DNA of 8,029 nt from Deltaproteobacteria bacterium (GTDB lineage Bacteria > Desulfobacterota > Desulfuromonadia > Desulfuromonadales > BM103), in contig JAFDBW010000016.1 in NCBI GenBank assembly GCA_019313105.1, positions 1-8,029 on the forward strand, given 5' to 3'. Shown here piece after piece: positions 1 to 7,619 of this stretch; within the stretch, counting starts at the first letter, position 1, and the number at the start of each line of letters is the position of its first letter. The notes under the pieces were generated by a model, which saw only the letters and a program-made list of their open reading frames with translations, ran no database searches and was not told the DNA's origin. A program made the position numbers and the translations under genes.

Positions 1-980
1 CTGCAGAGGTCTGGCTCGATTATCAAGACGCGCAGGCCGTCGCCGAAGCGATTCGCAGCATGGTCGTGCGCGGGGCGCCCGCCATCGGGGTAACCGCCGC
101 CTACGGTGCGTATTTCGGCGCCCGCGACATCGCCACGGACAATTACGCCGATTTTGTCAAGCAGTTCGACCGGGTCTGCGCGATGCTGGCAGCCACCCGC
201 CCCACGGCGCTCAACCTCTGCTGGGCCCTGGAGCGCATGCAGAGCCTGATCCGCGCCAATCCCGACCAGCCGGTCGAGAACCTGAAGATCGGGCTTGAAT
301 ATGAAGCCATGGCCATCAACGATGAGGATATCCGCATCAATATGAGCATGGGCCGGCACGGTGCCGAGCTTTTGCCTGATGAGGTGCGCATCCTCACCCA
401 TTGCAATGCCGGTGCGCTGGCCACTGCCGGCTACGGCACCGCCCTCGGTGTCATCCGCGCCGCGGTAGCCGCCGGCAAGCAGGTCACGGTTCTGGCTGAC
501 GAGACCAGGCCGTTCCTGCAAGGCTCCAGGCTGACCGCATGGGAGCTTCAAAAGGACCAGATTCCGACGATCCTGATCTGTGACAATATGGCCGGCTACC
601 TGATGGCGAAGGGAGCCATCGATGCCGTGATTGTCGGCGCCGACCGCGTTGCTGCTAACGGTGATGTCGCCAACAAGATCGGCACCTATACGGTCGCGGT
701 CCTCGCCAAAGAGCATGATATTCCTTTTTACGTCGCCGCACCGACCTCGACCGTCGACCTGCAGATCCCCGACGGTTCGCACATCCCGATCGAGGAGCGG
801 GACACCCGTGAAGTCACGCACATCGGCAAGCAGCAACTGGCACCGGATAACATTGCCGTATTCAACCCGGCCTTCGATGTCACCCCGGCCCGACTCGTGA
901 GCGCCATCATTACCGAATTTGGCGTCGCCCGGGACAATTACACCGAACAGCTGGCGGCACTCGTCGCTAAGAACCGGTAA
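1..980 (+). CDS. mtnA: S-methyl-5-thioribose-1-phosphate isomerase, 5' end missing
   Basis: MtnA converts 5-methylthioribose-1-phosphate to 5-methylthioribulose-1-phosphate in the cytoplasmic methionine salvage pathway. The reading frame is open from base 3, so the ATG at base 60 is internal: the codons before it read AEVWLDYQDAQAVAEAIRS and run straight into the family block MVVRGAPAIGVTAAYG. About 325 residues are present against a usual length near 345, so only the first 20 or so are lost off the window edge. Conserved blocks seen in order are HCNAGALATAGYGTALG (the Cys at 402-404 matches the catalytic Cys of characterised MtnA), TRPFLQGSRLTAWEL, and GADRVAANGDVANKIGTY (the Asp at 642-644 matches the catalytic Asp). 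The relation to eIF2B-like proteins is a family fact; these blocks favour MtnA over an eIF2B-type paralogue. glnE starts 8 bases downstream, which suggests one transcript. Confidence 0.96.
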   Translation, partial: AEVWLDYQDAQAVAEAIRSMVVRGAPAIGVTAAYGAYFGARDIATDNYADFVKQFDRVCAMLAATRPTALNLCWALERMQSLIRANPDQPVENLKIGLEYEAMAINDEDIRINMSMGRHGAELLPDEVRILTHCNAGALATAGYGTALGVIRAAVAAGKQVTVLADETRPFLQGSRLTAWELQKDQIPTILICDNMAGYLMAKGAIDAVIVGADRVAANGDVANKIGTYTVAVLAKEHDIPFYVAAPTSTVDLQIPDGSHIPIEERDTREVTHIGKQQLAPDNIAVFNPAFDVTPARLVSAIITEFGVARDNYTEQLAALVAKNR

Positions 981-988
981 TCGTAACG

Positions 989-3900
989 ATGTCTTTTGCC
1001 GAGCACCAAATCTGGCTCGAGCTGCTCGCGACGGGGAATGAAACAGGCCTCGCCAAGGTCGCTGCTGAGGCTGGTTTCGGCGAACCGGGAAGGACTGCGG
1101 CCAACCTCTGCCTGCTTCATGAAACCCTCGCTGACCCCCGATTGATCATCGCCCTGACCAGGCTTGCCCTGACAACGGCTGACCCTGACCTGGCGCTCAA
1201 TAACCTCGAGCGCCTGAGCACCAGGGTTGATAAATCCGACCTGACGATCGTCCTTATTGATGAGACAAGCACCCGTCAACTACTGACAGTTCTTGGCGCT
1301 TCGCCATTCCTGACAGGCATCCTCTGCCGCCGGGCCAGTTTCTTCGCCGGGCTGTTTCGCAAAGGGCAAATCAACCAGTCGAAAACGGAACCGCAAATGT
1401 ACGCTGAGCTGCGCCAGATGATTGGCGACGACGCTGACACTGCCAAGATGAAAGAGGGCCTGCGCACCTACAAGGCCGAAGAGATGCTGCGCATCGGCAG
1501 TCGCGATCTGTGCGGCATGGCGGAACTCGAGGAAGTCACGGCTGAACTTACGGCGCTGGCGGCGGCCACCCTGCAGAGAGCGTTCGAAGTCTGCAGTCGC
1601 CAACTGCAGAAAGAATACGGTGCGCCACTGCTGGACTCTACTGCAGAAGAACCGAACAGAGAGGCCGATTTCACCATCCTTGGCATGGGCAAGTTCGGCG
1701 GCTGCGAACTGAACTTTTCCAGCGACATCGATCTGATCTACTTCTACAGTTCCGATCGTGGGCAGACCCAAGGAATTGAGGACCCGGCACGCGGCAGGCG
1801 CAACCAGATCTCGCTGCACCAGTATTTTATCAAATTGTCGGAGATGATCTCCCGCGCGATCGGCCAGGCCACAGAAGATGGGTTTGTGTTCCGGGTCGAC
1901 CTGCGCCTGCGCCCCGAGGGCAACAGCGGCGAAATGGCTAATTCCCTGGCTGCCGCTGAAATCTATTACGAAAGTTGGGGCCAGAGCTGGGAGCGCTCGG
2001 CAATGCTCAAGGCCCGCCCGGTCGCCGGCTCGAAAGCTCTTGGCGAACAGCTACTCGAACGCCTGAATCCGTTTATTTACCGGCGACACCTCGATTACGC
2101 CATGATTGACGATATCAAGGTGATGAAACAAAAAATCGACCGCAGCCTGAGCCGCGAAAAAGAGGGCGAGCAAAACCTCAAGTTGGGCCGCGGCGGCATC
2201 CGTGAAATCGAGTTCTTCATCCAGGCCCTGCAGCTGATCAACGCCGGCAAGAACCCGCGACTGCGCGAGCGCAACTCTCTCAAGGCTTTGCAGGTCCTCT
2301 GTAAAGAAGGTTTGATCACCACCGAGGAGCGGGACACCCTGAGCGCAGCCTACCGGTTCCTGCGCACAGCGGAACATCGCATTCAGGTTGTCCACGAGCA
2401 GCAGACCCACAACCTTCCGTCCCGCCCGCGTGAGCTCACCTCCCTGGCCAGGCGCTGCGGCTTCACCGAAAGCGGCCGTTTCATGACTGTCCTGCAGGAT
2501 CACCGCAACAATGTGGCAGCCGTGTTCCGCGACCTCTTCTACACCAGCGATGAGGAGTTACCATCCCAGGTTCAGCCGGAAGTTGCGTTCCTCTTCGATC
2601 CCAACGCCGACCCGGACCTGTGCATGGACATTCTCGAGGAGAAAGGCTTCCGACCACCGGAAGGGGCCTACGAAAGCCTGCGGGTCCTGCGCCAAGGAGG
2701 CACCCGGGGCTATCTCACGGAACGGGCACACCGACAACTCGACAGGATCGCGCCGCTACTCTTCCAGGAAGTGATGCACAGCCCCGACCCGCCGATGGCC
2801 CTGGCGAACATGGAGAAGTTCCTCGAGGCATGCCGGCGGGCTCGTGGCACCTACTATGCGCTACTGGCTGAGAACCCGGAAATCATCAGGGTTCTGGTTT
2901 CGCTTTTCGCCACCAGCCAGTTTCTCTCCCGCAACTTCATTCAGCATCCGGAAGTTCTCGACTCGCTGGTCTCCAGAAGTTATGCCCAGAATGTCAAGAC
3001 GCCGGAAGATCTCACTGAGGAAGTGACCGCTCAACTTGACAATGCGCCCCATTACGAAGACAAGCTCAACACCATGCGGCGCTTTCGCAATGAGGAATTC
3101 CTGCGCATCGCCCTGAATGACATCCACGGCCATACGCCGCAGGGGCAGACCACCCTGCAGCTGTCTTTGGTGGCCGACACCTGCCTGCAGCAGGCCTTGG
3201 CCATCTCCAGAGAGGAGCTGTTGGAACGTTATGGTTTGCCCTGCTGCGAAGATGCAAGCGGAACCAACCACGAAGCAGCCTTCGCGATCGTCGGCATGGG
3301 CAAGCTCGGTGGCATGGAATTGAATTATCACTCCGACCTCGACATTATCTTTATCTACGAGGGGGAAGGCCAAACCCGGCCGGTCGAAGGGACCGCCCCC
3401 GACCGTTTCAAGCCCCAGACCAACCAGCAGTACTTTGTCCGCCTCGCCCAAAGGATTATTTCGGTCCTGACCCTGATGACTCAGGAAGGCTATGTTTATG
3501 AAATCGACACCCGGCTGCGACCGTCCGGTAACCAGGGCCCCATGGTCTCTTCCCTGCCGGCTTATCGTCAATACCATGAAAGCTCTGCGGCCCCCTGGGA
3601 ACGTCAGGCGCTGATCAAGGCCAGAGTGGTTGCCGGGTCGACGGAGCTGGCCGCCAGTTTTGAAGCCTTTACTGCGGAGATCGTCTACGAACGCCCCTTG
3701 CCGGATGATCTCGCCGAAGAGATCTACCGTCTGCGTCAACGCATGGAAAAAGAGCTTGGCAGGGAAGATGCCCAGCATCGCAACATTAAAACCGGCCGTG
3801 GCGGCATGGTGGATGTAGAATTTATCGCCCAGTACCTTCAGCTCCTGCATGGCCGTGACAGGCCGTCGCTGCGTTGCCGAAATACCCTGGATACACTGCA

Positions 3901-4195
3901 GAAGCTGCTAAGCGAAAAGCTGATTTCGAAAAATGATTATGAGAATCTGGCATCAGGCTACAAGTTTCTGCGCCGGCTGGAAAACAAGCTGCGACTGGTC
4001 CATGACCAGTCTGTCAACGAATTGACCTCCGACCCGGCATCCCTTGCCAAGCTGGCCCGACATCTCGGTTACGAGGACGCGGTGGGACAACCGGAAAGAT
4101 TATTTCTGGATGAGTACGCGAGCACGACCCAAACCATCCGGGAGGCTTTCAATCACATTCTGCAACACAAAGAGACCACTCGAGATGAGTTCTGA
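989..4195 (+). CDS. glnE: bifunctional glutamine synthetase adenylyltransferase/adenylyl-removing enzyme
   Basis: GlnE adds AMP to, and removes it from, a tyrosine of glutamine synthetase, tuning ammonium assimilation under control of PII proteins. The 1068-residue protein shows the expected internal duplication. The N-terminal (de-adenylylating) nucleotidyltransferase carries GMGKFGGCELNFSSDID, with G232 and D246/D248. The C-terminal (adenylylating) one carries GMGKLGGMELNYHSDLD, with G769 and D783/D785. Each is followed by its helical partner block: GRGGIREIEF at residue 400 and GRGGMVDVEF at residue 936. Both Asp-x-Asp metal sites are intact, so both activities are expected. It is longer than the roughly 946-residue E. 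coli protein; the first motif sits about 70 residues later than I recall for E. coli, so most of the extra length seems to be N-terminal. The ATG at 989 lacks a clear Shine-Dalgarno; it is 8 bases after the mtnA stop and no good in-frame alternative follows closely. The 3' end overlaps the next gene by 11 bases. Confidence 0.97.
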   Translation: MSFAEHQIWLELLATGNETGLAKVAAEAGFGEPGRTAANLCLLHETLADPRLIIALTRLALTTADPDLALNNLERLSTRVDKSDLTIVLIDETSTRQLLTVLGASPFLTGILCRRASFFAGLFRKGQINQSKTEPQMYAELRQMIGDDADTAKMKEGLRTYKAEEMLRIGSRDLCGMAELEEVTAELTALAAATLQRAFEVCSRQLQKEYGAPLLDSTAEEPNREADFTILGMGKFGGCELNFSSDIDLIYFYSSDRGQTQGIEDPARGRRNQISLHQYFIKLSEMISRAIGQATEDGFVFRVDLRLRPEGNSGEMANSLAAAEIYYESWGQSWERSAMLKARPVAGSKALGEQLLERLNPFIYRRHLDYAMIDDIKVMKQKIDRSLSREKEGEQNLKLGRGGIREIEFFIQALQLINAGKNPRLRERNSLKALQVLCKEGLITTEERDTLSAAYRFLRTAEHRIQVVHEQQTHNLPSRPRELTSLARRCGFTESGRFMTVLQDHRNNVAAVFRDLFYTSDEELPSQVQPEVAFLFDPNADPDLCMDILEEKGFRPPEGAYESLRVLRQGGTRGYLTERAHRQLDRIAPLLFQEVMHSPDPPMALANMEKFLEACRRARGTYYALLAENPEIIRVLVSLFATSQFLSRNFIQHPEVLDSLVSRSYAQNVKTPEDLTEEVTAQLDNAPHYEDKLNTMRRFRNEEFLRIALNDIHGHTPQGQTTLQLSLVADTCLQQALAISREELLERYGLPCCEDASGTNHEAAFAIVGMGKLGGMELNYHSDLDIIFIYEGEGQTRPVEGTAPDRFKPQTNQQYFVRLAQRIISVLTLMTQEGYVYEIDTRLRPSGNQGPMVSSLPAYRQYHESSAAPWERQALIKARVVAGSTELAASFEAFTAEIVYERPLPDDLAEEIYRLRQRMEKELGREDAQHRNIKTGRGGMVDVEFIAQYLQLLHGRDRPSLRCRNTLDTLQKLLSEKLISKNDYENLASGYKFLRRLENKLRLVHDQSVNELTSDPASLAKLARHLGYEDAVGQPERLFLDEYASTTQTIREAFNHILQHKETTRDEF

Positions 4196-4295
4196 AGGGG
4201 ACAAAAAGCTTATTCTGATCGTCGATGAAGACGCCAACATCAGGCGTTTTCTATCAGAGGTATGGCGCCTGCATGGCTATCAAGTACACAGCTTT

Positions 4296-4298
4296 TAA
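4296..4298 (+). other. in-frame TAA stop inside the receiver domain
   Basis: Codon 38 of the gene starting at 4185 is TAA. The same frame continues directly after it with EAETALRELDNLKVDLVLFD, an ordinary receiver helix 2 and strand 3, so nothing is missing and no frame change is needed. A single substitution from a sense codon such as TCA, GAA, CAA or AAA explains it. It leaves a 37-residue peptide. Confidence 0.93.
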
Positions 4299-4652
4299 GA
4301 AGCAGAAACAGCCCTCCGGGAACTGGACAATCTCAAGGTTGACCTGGTTTTATTCGACTTTCTCCCGCCCGGGACCAGTGGCCTGCAGCTCTTCGGAAAA
4401 CTAAGGGCCCTGTCGAAGACCAGTGATTTGCCGATCGTTGTGATGACAGCTTTCTACAAGCAGGCCGACCATATCCCTGATGCCCGAGAACACTACGGCG
4501 CAACCGATTATCTCCTCAAGCCTTTCCCGCTGAAAGCCCTCCATGAGAAGATTGAGGCACTGATCGGCGCTCCGGCAGCAGCCGTAAGTTCCGAGAGACT
4601 GAGCATCGAGGGGGATCTCGCTGAATCAGGCTTCCCACGCATCCTGCACAAC

Positions 4653-4660
4653 CTATAAGC
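4653..4660 (+). other. apparent 1-base deletion (frameshift 1)
   Basis: Up to CTA at 4653-4655 the frame that began at 4185 reads FPRILHNL and then meets TAA at 4656-4658. Starting at 4658 a different frame reads SLRATGLLHLEHKNVKKVVY, the natural continuation of a DUF4388-type domain. One base restored within TA(N)AGC gives HNLYSLRATG. No slippery heptamer is visible, so programmed slippage is unlikely. Confidence 0.88.
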
Positions 4661-5035
4661 CTGCGTGCGACCGGTCTCCTTCATCTCGAGCACAAGAATG
4701 TAAAAAAAGTTGTCTATATCCGCAATGGTTACCCGATTTTCGTTCGGTCAAACCTTGTTCGCGACTTTCTCGGCCAGCGACTCCTGCGTGCGGGGCTGCT
4801 GACTGAAGATCAATTAAGAGAATCCCTCCAGAGAGTCAACCCGCAAGGCCAGCGTCACGGCATGGCTTTGATCGAGATGAGACTTCTCTCGCCTCACCAA
4901 CTGCACGATATTCTGCGCGAGCAGGTCCTTGAGAAGATCCTCGGCATCTTTGCCTGGCCAGAAGGCCGTTATCGCTTCCTCCAGGTGCGTGAATTCAAGC
5001 AGAACGTGACCAGTATAAATCTGTCTCCGGAAAAT

Positions 5036-5042
5036 CTTGGTT
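5036..5042 (+). other. apparent 1-base insertion (frameshift 2)
   Basis: The frame used from 4658 reads INLSPENL up to CTT at 5036-5038 and then goes off into a sequence ending at TGA 5084-5086. Dropping one G of the GG at 5039-5040 gives ENLVLQGLRKHASRTQLAEI, which runs on through LLDHYLQEAESPLYRFQEID. The two halves join without loss, so a single extra base explains the break. Confidence 0.85.
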
Positions 5043-5197
5043 CTGCAGGGGCTGCGCAAACATGCCAGTCGTACGCAGCTTGCTGAGATTCTCGAGCCGC
5101 TCCTTGATCATTATTTGCAAGAGGCAGAGAGCCCTCTTTACCGTTTTCAGGAAATAGACCTCACCGGCAATGGTCAACCCTTTCTGGACAACTGCAA

Positions 5198-5202
5198 GGG
5201 GG
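5198..5202 (+). other. apparent 1-base insertion in a G5 run (frameshift 3)
   Basis: The frame through GQPFLDNCKG meets a run of five G and then reads ERHAK before TGA at 5217-5219. With four G the protein continues as CKGSVTLNEILQRQIL and joins the long frame that holds the J domain and TPRs to 6090. A homopolymer length change is a common mutation and also a common sequencing error. Confidence 0.87.
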
Positions 5203-5262
5203 AGCGTCACGCTAAATGAAATTCTTCAGCGCCAGATCCTGACGCGCAACGAGGTCGAACCA

Positions 5263-6090
5263 ATGTTGGCCGCACTTTTGAGTACCGGCATACTGGTCAG
5301 CGTCCAGGAAAAACCGGCAGCGGCTGAAGAGGTCGGCGCTGAAGAAACGGAAGAGCTTCGGGCACGGCGTGCAGCATTCATGAAAGATTACACCTGGATG
5401 ATGGGACAGGACTACTTCACCCTGCTCGGCGTCAACGAAACCGAATCCAGGGAGCAGGTACGAAAAGCCTGCCACGGCCTGGTCAAGAAATATCATCCCG
5501 ATCGTTTCTTTGAACAGGATGTCCTGGCTGACCTGAGAGACAAGGTTAACGCACGTTTCCAACGCACAAGCGATGCCCACGAGACTCTGGTCGACGAGCA
5601 GGCGAGAGCCCATTACGTCAATGACCTTAAAGCGGAGTCGAGGAGCAGCTCGGCCACCCCGGAAAAGTTCCTGGAGGCAGAGGGCGCCTATCAAAAAGGG
5701 ATGGCATGCCTGCAATCAAATAAATACCGCGATGCGGAAAAAGCCTTTGCCGAAGCGCTAGAGCTGAGGCCCAATGAAGCGGAGTATCTGATGTACCAGG
5801 CGTGGTCATCATACAAGGCCGAGCCCAAAAAGAAAGAGGTGATGAACACAGCCCTCAAGAACCTGATGCGTGCGACCGAGTTGAGGCCCAAACTCAGTAT
5901 GGGGCACCTCTACCTCGGGTACATCTGCAAGGACCAAGGTCAGAAAAGCGAGGCGCAAAGTCACTTTGAAAGGGCGATACTGTACAACCCCAAATGTACG
6001 GAGGCCCTGCGCGAACTACGATTGATGGGTATGCGCAAGGGGCAAGAGGGGGAAGAGAAAAAAAGCCTGTTCGGTAAGATGTTCCGATAA
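5263..6090 (+). other. surviving open frame: J domain plus TPR, possible internal start
   Basis: Downstream of the last lesion the frame is undamaged to the TAA at 6088-6090. An ATG at 5263 (within NEVEPMLAAL) has GAGG at 5251-5254, 8 bases upstream, a plausible Shine-Dalgarno spacing. If used, it would give a 275-residue protein with the J domain (HPD at 5494-5502) and TPRs but no receiver or PATAN part. The GAGG also simply encodes the Glu-Val of the full protein, so this may be chance. Confidence 0.3.
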
Positions 6091-6115
6091 GACCGATCCG
6101 TTTTGCCCGGCGGTC
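6091..6115. terminator. weak imperfect hairpin between convergent genes
   Basis: The 23-base gap between the TPR gene stop and the PilZ gene stop contains GACCG (6091-6095) pairing with CGGTC (6111-6115), then a 2-base bulge AT, then CCG (6098-6100) with CGG (6108-6110) around a 7-base loop. There is no T-run on either side, so it is a poor intrinsic terminator by the usual rule. Its position between convergent genes is the main support. Confidence 0.25.
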
Positions 6116-6812
6116 AAGTCACTTCGGCCCACGGGTCATCGACCAAATCAACCCAGCTCAGGCACGGATCGTTTAGCGGGATGCCCTCCCTTGCGCAGGC
6201 GGCTGCAACGCAAATCTTTTCAATGTGGCACCGTAGCATATCGATCACCCGGTCATCTGTGGGCTTGAACAGGACGCTGATCTGAGGCCTGGAAGAGTGC
6301 AGGACGTCTCCAGCCGGGAGACAGTAGAGGACCTCTGCCGGCAGCCGCAAGAATTTCCCCGCCAGGTTTGTTTCCAGTTGCAGCATCGTGCCACGTTGAA
6401 CCTCGTTCTGGCAGACGATACGTCCGCCACGATCAGATATGGAAATCAACTGAGATTCTTGCCAGACGCTGTTCAGACAGATATCAGCCCGCACTTCGAT
6501 GGCGACGCGGATATGGCGACGCGAGGTCGGGAAATATTCTGTTTCCAGGATCTTGTAAAGCTGGGTAAGGGAAAGCGGCGTTGTCAGGAAACGGTCTTCA
6601 GATAGCGGCTGCGGCGTCAACCAGACGACCTCACCATGGATGTCGGCTAAATCAATGCCTTGCTCGGCAAAAACGACTTTCGCCTCAGCCAGGTCTTCAA
6701 CAGCAATAAACTTCCATTCGGCCAGGACACTGCTTAACAGCCGGTTGAATTGTTGATCGCGCGTCACCACTGCAACCTGCTTGATTTCGGATTGCTTCTC
6801 CCCCAACAACAT
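6114..6812 (-). CDS. PilZ domain protein with degenerate receiver-like N-terminus
   Basis: PilZ domains bind cyclic di-GMP and pass the signal to motility, adhesion or exopolysaccharide targets. In this 232-residue protein the PilZ domain spans about residues 97-200: RRHIR at 98-102 fits the RxxxR motif, and SISDRG at 124-129 sits where (D/N)xSxxG is expected, with Ser replacing the first Asp/Asn. Residues 11-92 look like a worn-down receiver: strand 1 is KQVAVVTRD, and the end reads PLSLTQLYKILE, like the last receiver helix, but I see no phospho-acceptor Asp or conserved Lys. It would then act as a protein-interaction module rather than a phosphorylated switch (inference). No signal peptide or membrane segment is seen. 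It starts 18 bases after the phosphatase gene and is probably co-transcribed with it. The PilZ call is good; cyclic di-GMP binding is likely but weakened by the motif change. Confidence 0.82.
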   Translation of the reverse strand: MLLGEKQSEIKQVAVVTRDQQFNRLLSSVLAEWKFIAVEDLAEAKVVFAEQGIDLADIHGEVVWLTPQPLSEDRFLTTPLSLTQLYKILETEYFPTSRRHIRVAIEVRADICLNSVWQESQLISISDRGGRIVCQNEVQRGTMLQLETNLAGKFLRLPAEVLYCLPAGDVLHSSRPQISVLFKPTDDRVIDMLRCHIEKICVAAACAREGIPLNDPCLSWVDLVDDPWAEVT

Positions 6813-6822
6813 TCAGTCTGAT

Positions 6823-6832
6823 CTCTCTTCTC
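6823..6832 (-). promoter_or_regulatory. ribosome binding site of the PilZ gene
   Basis: On the minus strand GAGAAGAGAG lies 10 bases before the ATG at 6812 and overlaps the stop codon of the phosphatase gene. It is purine-rich rather than a perfect AGGAGG, and it supports this start and coupled expression. Confidence 0.5.
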
Positions 6833-7619
6833 AAGTCGCCCTGTGTAAGTCCATGACAATCGCTGTACAGTCGTCAAAAGGCGCCTGTCCTGCAAGGAAT
6901 GTATCGATCTCGGCAAAAAGCCTGTCCAAGAATACCATATGGCCACCATTCAGTCTGCGGAAAGCGTCATCCAAACGCTCGGCGCCAAACATTTCTCCTT
7001 GTTGGTTTGGGCTGTCAACCAGACCGTCCGTATAGAGCAGGAACCGGTCAGCCGCGGTAAATTGGAAGGTACCGACCTGAAAATGCTCCCGGTCAAAATA
7101 GCCAACCGGGTGACTGGTCGCCGGCAATCGCAGAATTTCATCGCCGCGACGCACAAGCCCGGCAGGATGTCCAGCATTGACATAATGCATCGTCAACGTG
7201 CACGGATCAACAACCCCTAAAAACAGCGTGGCAGAAAAATAATGATCAAGAAGATCTGACCGTTTCGCGAAAGACCGCAAGAACGTATTGAGATCGGTAA
7301 CCACAGCATCGGGACTGCAGCTTTGCCGGGCAGCACGATGAATAAACCCGTACATCAGTGACATGACCACCGAGGCATGCAGCCCGTGACCGGTTACATC
7401 CCCGAGCAGGAGGACCTGGCAACTATCTTCTAGCTTGATAAAATCGTAAAAATCACCGCCAAGGACATCGGCCATGCGATTCCTGGCGGACATGCGGCAC
7501 CAGCTGGACAAGGGAGAGCTCTTCGGCAGGAGAAGCTTTTGCACTTCTCCGGCGAGTTTGACTTCATAGGGGTCAACCGGCCTCGGCAGCCGGGACCTCT
7601 TTTGCCCTGATTCGTCCAT
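6831..7619 (-). CDS. SpoIIE/RsbU-type PP2C serine/threonine phosphatase
   Basis: This is a metal-dependent phosphatase of the SpoIIE/RsbU class, whose members usually dephosphorylate anti-anti-sigma (STAS) proteins in partner-switching pathways. The 262 residues are almost all catalytic domain. EVQKLLLP at 25-32 is the RsbU-like entry helix. The metal-site blocks are GGDFYDF (D56, D59), GDVTGHG (D74), YTDGLVDS (D198) and DDCTAIVMD (D249/D250); YVNAGHPAGL at 146-155 is also typical. All metal ligands appear present, so it should be active. There is no PAS, GAF, receiver or transmembrane sensor attached, so its input must come from another protein. No anti-sigma kinase or STAS protein is in this window. 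The ATG overlaps the ttcA-like stop in TGATG, implying translational coupling. The substrate is unknown; the paired PilZ/receiver-like protein is a natural candidate partner (inference). Confidence 0.93.
   Translation of the reverse strand: MDESGQKRSRLPRPVDPYEVKLAGEVQKLLLPKSSPLSSWCRMSARNRMADVLGGDFYDFIKLEDSCQVLLLGDVTGHGLHASVVMSLMYGFIHRAARQSCSPDAVVTDLNTFLRSFAKRSDLLDHYFSATLFLGVVDPCTLTMHYVNAGHPAGLVRRGDEILRLPATSHPVGYFDREHFQVGTFQFTAADRFLLYTDGLVDSPNQQGEMFGAERLDDAFRRLNGGHMVFLDRLFAEIDTFLAGQAPFDDCTAIVMDLHRAT

Larger units (their letters stand above)
4185..6090 (+). pseudogene. broken gene: receiver - DUF4388/PATAN-like - J domain - TPR protein
   Basis: Read with four corrections this is one protein of about 634 residues. 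Residues 1-120 form a response-regulator receiver with all key positions present: the acidic pair in VDEDAN, phospho-acceptor D58 in VLFDF, T88 in VVMTA and K112 in LLKPF. A DUF4388/PATAN-like region follows (SIEGDLAESGFPRILHNL, then TGLLHLEHKNVKKVVYIRNG), with helical segments to about 5380. The J domain is at roughly 5404-5620, with HPD at 5494-5502 inside KKYHPDRFF, so DnaK stimulation is plausible. TPR-like helices run from about 5683 to 6030 (AEKAFAEALELRPNEAEYL; SHFERAILYNPKC). Damage: TAA at 4296-4298, apparent base loss near 4656, apparent extra bases near 5039 and in 5198-5202. The ATG at 4185 sits inside the glnE end, which favours coupled translation. The function is unknown; a phosphorylation-controlled adaptor is an inference. 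Local sequencing error is the main alternative to a true pseudogene. Confidence 0.85.

Noticed and set aside
1..6. Window begins with CTGCAG, a PstI site, suggesting a cloned fragment
   Set aside because: CTGCAG occurs several more times in this window, for example within glnE, so its presence at the edge can be chance.
1280..1819. Open frame of 179 codons antisense to the first glnE motif
   Set aside because: It overlaps the conserved GMGKFGG...DID coding segment of glnE, has no recognisable domain and no independent start signal.
2861..3850. Long open frame (329 codons) antisense to glnE
   Set aside because: It lies wholly within the conserved glnE coding region, its translation resembles no family I recognise, and such antisense frames are common in GC-rich genes.
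1682..3900. Repeat-like similarity between two glnE segments
   Set aside because: This is the ancient internal duplication of the two nucleotidyltransferase domains in all GlnE proteins, not a recent DNA repeat.
4296..4298. Recoded stop codon (selenocysteine or pyrrolysine)
   Set aside because: The codon is TAA, not TGA or TAG, and the receiver position is not one that needs a special residue.
4653..5202. Programmed frameshifting as the explanation for the broken gene
   Set aside because: Three separate shifts plus readthrough of a TAA would be needed. No slippery heptamer is seen at 4653-4660; CTT|G at 5036 and GGG|G at 5199 could slip but lack a stalling stop codon or obvious stimulator.
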